Assembly: GCA_003133815.1 (NCBI GenBank)
Contig: PKZR01000390.1
Span: 1-5,476 of the forward strand
Length of the DNA stretch: 5,476 nt
Source: Limisphaerales bacterium
GTDB lineage: Bacteria; Verrucomicrobiota; Verrucomicrobiia; Limisphaerales; UBA11358
Direction of reading: 5' to 3'
In this document: positions 1 to 4,685 of the stretch, one piece after another
How positions within the stretch are numbered: the first letter of the stretch is position 1
Layout of the letters: the number at the start of each line of letters is the position of its first letter
Translations under genes and position numbers: made by a program
The notes under the pieces: model-generated
Told to the model about the DNA's origin: nothing
The model's database searches: none
Seen by the model: only the letters and a program-made list of their open reading frames with translations

Positions 1-16
1 TTTTTGGAAAACTTTA

Positions 17-47
17 GGCAAAATTCTCTGCGCCTTCAAATTTTGCC
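17..47. repeat. 9-bp perfect inverted repeat in non-coding DNA
   Basis: The arms GGCAAAATT (17-25) and AATTTTGCC (39-47) are perfect reverse complements around a 13-nt spacer. No gene is visible from 1 to 217. No T-run follows on either strand, so a rho-independent terminator is unlikely. It could be the tail of an upstream unit's 3' structure or a binding site for a dimeric protein. The repeat itself is seen directly; any function is open. Confidence 0.45.
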
Positions 48-160
48 CGGGCGGTGCATTTCATCTATGGAAGGGAAACAAGCCACGCCACTCGGCATCA
101 AGTTGGAGCCGGCGACCATCGCCCATTCCGCGACGAACAGAAGCCGTGGGTGACAGGTGA

Positions 161-195
161 GATTTGGATTGAAATCTGAAATTTGAAAGTCCAAC
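161..195. repeat. Degenerate heptamer tandem repeat
   Basis: The stretch can be cut into seven-base units: GATTTGG, ATTGAAA, TCTGAAA, TTTGAAA, GTCCAAC. The three central units share the core NYTGAAA, and the last resembles the unit TTCCAAC found in the gluQ array at 1994-2028, in the same orientation. The central units also resemble the reverse complement of that unit, GTTGGAA. The array lies 23 bp upstream of the lipoprotein start in otherwise empty DNA. The periodicity is visible but degenerate, so chance cannot be excluded. Confidence 0.4.
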
Positions 196-217
196 TTGCA
201 GCCACAATCAAGCCGCC

Positions 218-538
218 ATGAAGAAGATTTTCATCATCCCGATTATTGCCGCCGGCTTGCTGACCGGCTGCGTGTTCGGACGCGGAAAGCCCTCCCGTAT
301 TTCGGCGGGCGAGTTTGAATCGGATTACAAGGCAGTCGCCGGGACGGTGAGCGATTATACCTACCTCGGGCGGCTGGATGACCGGGCATATCTCCGTTAC
401 CGACATGTGCCGGCCATTGACATGGTTTTCAACTCCGAGCCGAAAGAGATGTCAGAACGGATTTTATATGTAAATCTTTCCGAACTCGACAAGCCGTTCC
501 GTGACGCGTTGCCACCAAAAAAGACAGAACAACCATGA
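218..538 (+). CDS. Small putative outer-membrane lipoprotein, unknown function
   Basis: This 106-residue protein begins with a lipoprotein signal peptide: basic MKK, a hydrophobic stretch at residues 4-16 and a lipobox L-T-G-C with the modifiable cysteine at residue 18. The residue after the cysteine is Val, not Asp, which by the E. coli sorting rule would favour the outer membrane. The mature part is polar and has several Tyr-rich segments (around residues 36-62), with no domain I recognise. The C-terminus is Pro/Lys-rich. The ATG is chosen because it places the signal peptide exactly at the N-terminus; no Shine-Dalgarno sequence is seen before it. The lipoprotein call is well supported; the role is unknown. 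The next two genes also encode small envelope proteins. Confidence 0.75.
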   Translation: MKKIFIIPIIAAGLLTGCVFGRGKPSRISAGEFESDYKAVAGTVSDYTYLGRLDDRAYLRYRHVPAIDMVFNSEPKEMSERILYVNLSELDKPFRDALPPKKTEQP

Positions 539-666
539 GACATACGCCGTCGCCCGACATGTCACCGAATCCAAGCCTTGACTCGGCGGCACGGATTTTT
601 ACCTTGGTCGGCATCACACGAAGTTAAATCAAACAATAAATCGAACATCAGGAATAGAATAACATT

Positions 667-1095
667 ATGCAAGCGCTCCCGATCCTACACATCATATTTT
701 ATCTGGCAACAGCATTTCTTCCGACCGGAACCGCACAGTTCACTGTTACCACCGGTTACGCCCAAAAGATAACCTGGGTCCGTCAGGCTGATGGAGCATG
801 GCAGGCCGCAACAGCGAACGGCAGCAATGCCGGACTCTGGTCAGAAGACGGCTTTGTGGTTTCCATCTCTTCAAACGGGCACACGGCAAAAACAGACCTC
901 TCACCATTTGTCAAATTAGCCCCGATACAAGGACAAAGTGGAAAGCAGGTGCTGGTAAATGACCAGCTCGTCAAAATATTTTTCACGGGCGTTTCATCGG
1001 ACGGCAAGAATCCCAATCCCACCTCGGTTTCATTCGCCCAGGACAAGGGAGGAATTTTCACCAAGACGGCAATCGTCACCTTTTCCACCAAATGA
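667..1095 (+). CDS. Small secreted protein, unknown function
   Basis: This 142-residue protein has a hydrophobic N-terminal segment (about residues 4-19) and a plausible signal-peptidase site near T-A-Q at residues 22-24. The mature region is rich in Ser, Thr, Gly and Asn with alternating hydrophobic residues (for example FVVSIS, VKIFFTGV, TAIVTFST), suggesting a small beta-sandwich or beta-rich exported protein. The n-region has no Lys or Arg, which is atypical for a Sec signal, so export is inferred. A weak AGGA lies at 650-653, too far from the ATG to be a convincing ribosome site. A competing reading at 578-772 lacks protein-like features. I do not recognise a family. It is separated by 128 bp from the lipoprotein gene and by 58 bp from the membrane-protein gene. 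Confidence 0.65.
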   Translation: MQALPILHIIFYLATAFLPTGTAQFTVTTGYAQKITWVRQADGAWQAATANGSNAGLWSEDGFVVSISSNGHTAKTDLSPFVKLAPIQGQSGKQVLVNDQLVKIFFTGVSSDGKNPNPTSVSFAQDKGGIFTKTAIVTFSTK

Positions 1096-1153
1096 CAGCA
1101 CCGCCCTTGCAGCCGACGAAACCATCAGTTGACTGTGCTGAACGAAAACGAAC

Positions 1154-1510
1154 ATGAATTACCTTGCATTTCTGCTCCAAGCCGTCGTGCTGTGGTTTGT
1201 CCTGTTTATCATCCTGCGCGACGGGTCAGCACGTTCTTACTCAACAATGTTCTATGTTTCGGTGGGCATAACGCTGGCGGTAATCGGCCTGCATTTTGCG
1301 ATCCCGCGATGGAGCCTGCCGGTTGCTGCGGCCGGTTCCGTTTTGATGATTAGGTTTTTTTGCTACACGAGCTGGCTTCGGGCAGCCATCGCCAGCGCGC
1401 TGTTTTTCACCTGGCTCCATTTTTACCCGGCATTGTTGCAGCGGGTGGTTCCCCACGGCGCTCTGCCCGACTCAGTGCTCAAGCCGATAGATCTGGATGA
1501 CAATCCTTGA
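1154..1510 (+). CDS. Small integral membrane protein, four predicted helices
   Basis: This 118-residue protein has hydrophobic segments at about residues 3-21, 31-50, 55-72 and 75-95, separated by short loops with Arg (R22, R27, R52, R67, R76). A short polar tail (about 98-118) ends in Asp/Asn/Pro. This pattern supports a four-helix inner-membrane protein. No catalytic or transporter motif is visible. It is not a convincing AtpI: it is cut off from the atp genes by gluQ and I see none of that family's features. The ATG at 1154 opens directly into the first helix; there is no Shine-Dalgarno sequence. A different-frame reading at 1129-1353 is ignored because it lacks coherent hydrophobicity. 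Confidence 0.65.
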   Translation: MNYLAFLLQAVVLWFVLFIILRDGSARSYSTMFYVSVGITLAVIGLHFAIPRWSLPVAAAGSVLMIRFFCYTSWLRAAIASALFFTWLHFYPALLQRVVPHGALPDSVLKPIDLDDNP

Positions 1511-1575
1511 GTCAAACATCCCGAAGCTCGAAAAGAAATCTTTGAGCCCCAGTGCAGGGCGTCTACTTTTTCCGC

Positions 1576-2436
1576 GTGAATCATAAATATCGCGGACGCC
1601 TCGCGCCTTCACCGACGGGATATTTGCACCTCGGCCATGCACGGACGTTTTGGACCGCGCAGGAGCGCGCGCAGGCGAACGGCGGCGTTTTGATCTTACG
1701 CAATGAGGATCTGGATTCCACGCGCCACCAGATGGAATTTGTCGGCGCGATGCTAGAAGATTTGCGCTGGTTCGGTTTTGAATGGAGCGAAGGCCCGGAC
1801 GTTGGCGGAAAGTTTGCGCCTTACAACCAGAGCGAGCGGATGGAGTTTTACCGCGCCGCGATGGAAAAGCTGCGAGCCGGAAAATTCATTTATCCCTGCA
1901 TCTGCTCGCGCAAAGACATCCGCGCCGCCACGCGCGCGCCGCACGCGAACGACGATGACGAGCCGATTTATCCGGGAACGTGCCGGGAGAAATTTCCAAC
2001 TTCCAACTCCCAGCTTCCAACTGCCAAGTTCTCTTGGCGCTTCCGTGTTCCCGACGGCGAAACAATTTCTTTTGTGGACGGAAATTGCGGCGAACAAAAG
2101 TTCACCGCAGGAAAGGACTTTGGCGATTTTGTGGTCTGGCGGCACGACGACGTTCCGGCCTATCAGCTAGCCTGCACCGTGGACGACGCGGCGATGCAGA
2201 TCACCGAGGTTGTGCGCGGCGCGGATTTGCTGGTGAGCACCGCGCGGCAAATCCTGATTTATCGCGCGCTGGGTTTGCAGCCGCCGGATTTTTTCCACTG
2301 CGCGCTGATGCTGGATGAACAAGGCGTGCGGCTGGCAAAACGTCACGACTCCCTGAGTTTGGGGGAATTGCGGAGGCAAGGTATTTCCCCTGCTAAACTT
2401 CGTTCCCAGTGGGTCGGGCAGCATAAGCCGTCCTGA
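1576..2436 (+). CDS. gluQ: Glutamyl-Q tRNA(Asp) synthetase
   Basis: GluQ activates glutamate with ATP without needing tRNA and transfers it to the queuosine at position 34 of tRNA(Asp). It is a truncated paralogue of glutamyl-tRNA synthetase lacking the anticodon-binding domain. Numbering from GTG 1576 (286 residues): GRLAPSPTG at 7-15, HIGH-like HLGH at 18-21, zinc ligands Cys108, Cys110, Tyr132 and Cys136 (C-x-C ... Y-x3-C, as in E. coli GluQ), the TEVVRGADL core at 210-218 and KMSKS-like RLAKR at 252-256. The protein ends soon after, as expected for GluQ rather than GltX. GTG 1576 is preferred because it leaves six residues before GRLAPSP, as in relatives; an in-frame GTG at 1552 would add eight. 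Neither has a Shine-Dalgarno sequence. Residues about 141-151, just after the last zinc ligand, come from a heptamer DNA repeat. Confidence 0.93.
   Translation: MNHKYRGRLAPSPTGYLHLGHARTFWTAQERAQANGGVLILRNEDLDSTRHQMEFVGAMLEDLRWFGFEWSEGPDVGGKFAPYNQSERMEFYRAAMEKLRAGKFIYPCICSRKDIRAATRAPHANDDDEPIYPGTCREKFPTSNSQLPTAKFSWRFRVPDGETISFVDGNCGEQKFTAGKDFGDFVVWRHDDVPAYQLACTVDDAAMQITEVVRGADLLVSTARQILIYRALGLQPPDFFHCALMLDEQGVRLAKRHDSLSLGELRRQGISPAKLRSQWVGQHKPS
1994..2028. repeat. Five-unit heptamer tandem repeat inside gluQ
   Basis: Five consecutive seven-base units: TTCCAAC occurs at 1994-2000, 2001-2007 and 2015-2021, with variants TCCCAGC at 2008-2014 and TGCCAAG at 2022-2028. They are translated within gluQ as part of a Ser/Pro/Thr/Asn/Gln-rich loop following the zinc-binding Cys136. 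Compared from memory with E. coli GluQ, the segment from this Cys to the next beta strand is about six residues longer. The reading frame stays open on both sides, so the array is tolerated at a surface loop. Confidence 0.75.
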
Positions 2437-2459
2437 ATCGGAAATTTTCAAAAAAAAGC

Positions 2460-2477
2460 TTGTGAAAAAATTCACGA
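2460..2477. promoter_or_regulatory. Candidate Rex-like operator and possible -35 region upstream of atpB
   Basis: The site reads TTGTGAA-N4-TTCACGA, differing at one base from the Rex consensus TTGTGAA-N4-TTCACAA. Rex is a dimeric repressor that senses NADH/NAD+ and controls respiratory and energy genes in several phyla. The site lies 73 bp upstream of the atpB GTG, in the only sizeable gap before the operon. Its left arm TTGTGA (2460-2465) could double as a -35 box, with weak -10 options around 2483-2490, which would suit repression by occlusion. The same bases also fit a CRP-type site, TGTGA-N6-TCACG. The palindrome is seen; the regulator is inferred. Confidence 0.45.
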
Positions 2478-2550
2478 CAGGGCAGATTTTGCGGCTCTGG
2501 CGCCCGACAGCATTTCAACCAAGGCTCGTGTTGCCGTCAGAAATCATATT

Positions 2551-3462
2551 GTGACCCGTTTTGGAAAAATTGTTTTTGTCCTGGCCCTTTTTGCCGCGAT
2601 GTTCGCGGTGAATTTGCATGCCCAGCCGGCAACACAGGCCGGTGCCGCCGCTGCGCCCGCCCCGGCGGAAGAAATGGTTCCCGCCGCCGCGCCGGCGGTG
2701 TTTCATGTGCTTGGACTGCCGATCACCAATTCCATGATCTGCACCTGGATTGTGGCGGCGTTCATTTTGATCCTGGTCCGCGCCACCACCCCGAAAAACA
2801 TCAAGGAGATACCGTCCGGGATGCAAAATGTCCTCGAAGCGATGGTGGAAGGCTGGGACGGTTTGATTGGCGACATCCTGGACAAACGCGTGACAAAATG
2901 GGTTTTTCCATTTGCGACGACTTTCTTCATCTTCATACTTTTTTCGAACCTGATGGATCTGGTTCCGGGGGTCGGCAGCATCGGTTTCACCTCGCCGGAC
3001 AAATCATTCACGCCGCTTTTCCGCCCGCCGACGACGGATGCGAACCTCACGGTGGCGATGGCGGGAATTTTTCTCGTGATGAGCCTTTATTGGGCCGTGC
3101 GCTACAACGGCGTCTGGGGGCTGGTGAAGCATATTTTCGGTGTGAAGATGGAAACCACCAAATGGACTTACCCGCTTTTCTTCCTGCTGTTCCTTTTCAT
3201 CGGCTCGATGGAGCTGCTCTCGGTCGTCTTTGCGCGTCCGGTGGCGCTGGCGATGCGGCTTTACGGAAATGTATTTGCGGGTGAAAGCATTTTGGACATG
3301 ATATTCCACGGCAAATCGCTATTATTTTCCCTGCTCCTTTCGTCGTGCATGTATTTTTACGAGACGTTCGTCTGCCTGGTGCAGGCGTTTGTGTTCGCGA
3401 TGCTGGTCGTGGCGTTTGTCGGCACGCTTTGCTCGCACACGGACGATGAACATGCTCATTGA
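2551..3462 (+). CDS. atpB: ATP synthase Fo subunit a
   Basis: Subunit a forms the two proton half-channels against the c-ring. This 303-residue protein carries the family core FARPVALAMRLYGNVFAGE at 227-245. The essential Arg is R236 (E. coli R210) and Q278 sits 42 residues later, the same spacing as E. coli Q252. E245 and E271 fall at the positions of E. coli E219 and H245. Membrane segments lie near 61-77, 117-135, 166-183, 207-227 and two after R236. Unlike E. coli it opens with a signal peptide (basic TRFGK, hydrophobic 7-20, likely cleavage after L-H-A at 22-24), followed by an Ala/Pro/Gln linker at about 25-50. This fits a periplasmic N-terminus. The GTG start is chosen because it supplies the positive n-region; ATG 2599 would truncate the signal. 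No Shine-Dalgarno sequence is visible. It is the first atp gene here; no atpI is seen upstream. Confidence 0.96.
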   Translation: MTRFGKIVFVLALFAAMFAVNLHAQPATQAGAAAAPAPAEEMVPAAAPAVFHVLGLPITNSMICTWIVAAFILILVRATTPKNIKEIPSGMQNVLEAMVEGWDGLIGDILDKRVTKWVFPFATTFFIFILFSNLMDLVPGVGSIGFTSPDKSFTPLFRPPTTDANLTVAMAGIFLVMSLYWAVRYNGVWGLVKHIFGVKMETTKWTYPLFFLLFLFIGSMELLSVVFARPVALAMRLYGNVFAGESILDMIFHGKSLLFSLLLSSCMYFYETFVCLVQAFVFAMLVVAFVGTLCSHTDDEHAH

Positions 3463-3473
3463 ACAATGAATTT

Positions 3474-3498
3474 GCAGCCGCGCTGATAAAGCGGCTGC
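3474..3498. repeat. 8-bp GC-rich hairpin between atpB and atpE
   Basis: The arms GCAGCCGC (3474-3481) and GCGGCTGC (3491-3498) pair perfectly around a nine-base loop, 11 bp after the atpB stop. No T-run follows, so it is not a rho-independent terminator. In the mRNA it could protect the 3' end of an atpB segment or set the atpB/atpE ratio. It resembles the REP-like element at 4228-4278 in general style (GGC/GCC stem) but not in loop sequence. Confidence 0.7.
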
Positions 3499-3526
3499 GA
3501 CAACCAAAACCAACAAAAGAAAAGTT
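3499..3526 (+). promoter_or_regulatory. A/C-rich unstructured leader before atpE
   Basis: From the end of the hairpin to the atpE ATG the sequence is almost all A and C, with few G and T, and lacks a GGAGG-type ribosome site. In E. coli the atpB-atpE gap holds an A/U-rich translational enhancer that supports the high output needed for the multi-copy c subunit. A similar role here is inferred from position and composition only. Confidence 0.35.
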
Positions 3527-3730
3527 ATGATGCTAGCAGAAACAACGGGCAATATTCACATCGGCCTCGCCTTTGGCGGCGCGGCCATCGGCATCGGCAT
3601 CGCCACCGCAGGCGGCGTCATCGCCATGAGCCGCAATCCGAGTATGTTCGGCAAAATTTTGACGTTCATGTTTGTCGGCATGGCGCTCGCCGAAGGCTGG
3701 GCGGTCATCGCGTGGCTCGTCGTCAAATAA
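3527..3730 (+). CDS. atpE: ATP synthase Fo subunit c (proteolipid)
   Basis: Subunit c is a two-helix hairpin that assembles into the rotating membrane ring. The 67-residue protein has a Gly/Ala-rich first helix (about 10-34, with GAAIGIGIA), the polar loop R36-N37-P38 matching the family R-Q/N-P loop, and a second helix (about 43-66) with the ion-binding carboxylate E56. The Arg-to-carboxylate distance of 20 residues equals that of E. coli (R41 to D61). The Na+-ligand positions known from Ilyobacter (Gln32, Ser66) appear to be Ile23 and Gly57 here, so proton coupling is favoured. It is slightly short for the family (usually 70-90) and has no signal peptide. Two ATGs are adjacent (3527 and 3530), so the first residue is uncertain. 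atpF starts 7 bp after its stop. Confidence 0.97.
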   Translation: MMLAETTGNIHIGLAFGGAAIGIGIATAGGVIAMSRNPSMFGKILTFMFVGMALAEGWAVIAWLVVK

Positions 3731-3737
3731 TCCGGCC

Positions 3738-4226
3738 ATGGACGCTTTAGGAATCCAGTGGAGAATCCTGCTCGCGCAGACGATCAGCTTTTCCATCGTC
3801 TTTTTCGTGCTGTGGAAATATGCCTACGGGCCGATTTTTTCCATGCTCGAAGCGCGCAAGCAGAAAATTGCAGATGCGCTTGCCAATGCGGAAAAAATAA
3901 AGACCGACGTTGCGCAAACCGAGGCTGAACGCCAAAGAATCCTGGCCGACGCCGGCGACAAGGCGAACAAGCTGATTGACGAGGCGCGTCAGGCCGCCGC
4001 CCGCGTGCGCGAACAGGAAACGCAGAAGGCAATATCAGAAGCCGGACAAATCGTTATCAAGGCGCGCGAGGCCGCCGCGCAGGAACGCGCGCAGATGCTC
4101 GCGTCGCTGAAACGCGAAGTCGGACGGCTCGTCGTGCAGACGACCTCGACTGTCACCGGGAAGATTCTAACGGCGGACGACCAAAAGCGCCTCGCGGAAG
4201 AAACCGAGAAACAATTGTCCGTGTAA
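3738..4226 (+). CDS. atpF: ATP synthase Fo subunit b
   Basis: Subunit b forms the peripheral stalk that holds the F1 head against rotation, anchored in the membrane beside subunit a. The 162-residue protein has one N-terminal membrane helix (about 10-28), then Y-G-P at 30-32 and a long charged Ala/Glu/Lys/Arg/Gln-rich helix with heptad-like character to the C-terminus, the typical b architecture and length. The ATG at 3738 is preferred over upstream in-frame options because it gives the normal b N-terminus and avoids overlapping atpE. Only 7 bp separate it from atpE, implying co-transcription and possibly coupled translation. The 57-bp gap after it is nearly filled by a REP-like element. Only one b-type gene is seen in this window, so a b/b' pair is not supported here. 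Confidence 0.95.
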   Translation: MDALGIQWRILLAQTISFSIVFFVLWKYAYGPIFSMLEARKQKIADALANAEKIKTDVAQTEAERQRILADAGDKANKLIDEARQAAARVREQETQKAISEAGQIVIKAREAAAQERAQMLASLKREVGRLVVQTTSTVTGKILTADDQKRLAEETEKQLSV

Positions 4227-4227
4227 A

Positions 4228-4278
4228 TGTAGCGTCGGCTCTGTGAGCCGATAATTGGCGCACAGCGCCAACACTACA
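4228..4278. repeat. REP/BIME-like two-hairpin element between atpF and atpH
   Basis: Termini TGTAGCGT (4228-4235) and ACACTACA (4271-4278) are complementary at 7 of 8 positions. Inside are two hairpins: CGGCTC-TGT-GAGCCG (4236-4250) and a 7-bp stem TTGGCGC with loop ACA (4255-4271; its outermost pair competes with the outer stem). The left 24 bases and the reverse complement of the right 24 match at 19 positions. Four of the five differences form two compensatory base-pair changes within the stems. This is the layout of a REP pair (BIME). It occupies 51 of the 57 intergenic bases, ends 5 bp before the atpH ATG and has no obvious target-site duplication. Confidence 0.8.
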
Positions 4279-4283
4279 AACAA

Positions 4284-4676
4284 ATGAAAATCTCCAAACA
4301 AGCGCAACGCGACGCACGGCAACTGTTCCGCAGTTGCCACGTCAATGGTTTGCTGGATGAGAACCGTGTCCGGCAGACGGTCACGCTGTTATCCACGCAA
4401 AAGCCTCGCGGTTACGTCGAGATTTTGTCTCGCTTGCACCGATTGGTGAAGATGGATTTGGAGCAGCACGCGGCGAGCGTAGAAAGTGCGACGCCATTGA
4501 CCGCCGAATTGCAGGCCGAAGTAACGGGCGAGATCAAAAAGAAATATGGCGCGGGCGTGAGCATTTCGTTCGCGCAGAATCCGGCGCTCATCGGCGGATT
4601 GCGGATTCAGGTTGGCAGCGATCTTTACGACGGCAGCGTAAAAATGCGGTTGCAGAAATTGGAAGAAAGCTTTTAA
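4284..4676 (+). CDS. atpH: ATP synthase F1 subunit delta, short form
   Basis: Delta caps the F1 head and joins the alpha N-termini to subunit b. The C-terminal signature is clear: N99-P-A-L-I-G-G-L-R-I-Q-V-G-S-D at 99-113, then D-G-S-V at 116-119 and a terminal R-L-x-x-L-E helix. The 130 residues are about 45 fewer than the usual 170-185. Aligned by eye with E. coli delta, the first helix and the last part of the N-terminal helical domain are present, and the missing stretch falls in the middle of that domain. The frame is open and the sequence protein-like throughout, so this looks like a compact variant rather than a broken gene. The ATG gives a coherent N-terminus (MKISKQAQRDARQLFR). It lies 5 bp after a REP-like element with no Shine-Dalgarno sequence; atpA follows 9 bp after the stop. 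Confidence 0.9.
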   Translation: MKISKQAQRDARQLFRSCHVNGLLDENRVRQTVTLLSTQKPRGYVEILSRLHRLVKMDLEQHAASVESATPLTAELQAEVTGEIKKKYGAGVSISFAQNPALIGGLRIQVGSDLYDGSVKMRLQKLEESF

Positions 4677-4685
4677 CGAAATTTT

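Noticed and set aside
67..153. 28-codon reading frame near the window start
   Set aside because: Too short, no ribosome site and no protein-like character; it ends before the heptamer array.
565..600. Imperfect hairpin (565-586) followed nine bases later by TTTTT (596-600), a possible terminator for the lipoprotein gene
   Set aside because: The stem has mismatches and the T-run is too far from its base for a convincing rho-independent terminator.
578..605. Possible promoter TTGACT (578-583) with TACCTT (600-605)
   Set aside because: The -35 is good (5 of 6) but the -10 matches at only 3 of 6 positions, and the -35 lies inside the imperfect hairpin.
535..627. 30-codon reading frame whose ATG overlaps the lipoprotein stop (ATGA)
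   Set aside because: The overlap suggests coupling, but the peptide is very short, low in recognisable features and has no ribosome site; chance is more likely.
655..660. TAGAAT as a -10 box giving a leaderless transcript at 667
   Set aside because: No -35 at normal spacing, and a one-mismatch hexamer in AT-rich DNA is common by chance.
1096..1140. Separated inverted repeat CAGCAC...GTGCTG between the secreted and membrane protein genes
   Set aside because: Six-base arms 33 bases apart are expected by chance and no T-run follows.
1154..1510. Membrane protein as a displaced AtpI
   Set aside because: It has four hydrophobic helices but no recognisable AtpI features and is separated from atpB by gluQ.
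1753..2145. Long minus-strand and other-frame readings over gluQ, and similar ones over atpB
   Set aside because: They overlap genes with unambiguous family motifs and their translations lack coherent domains; they reflect GC-rich codon use.
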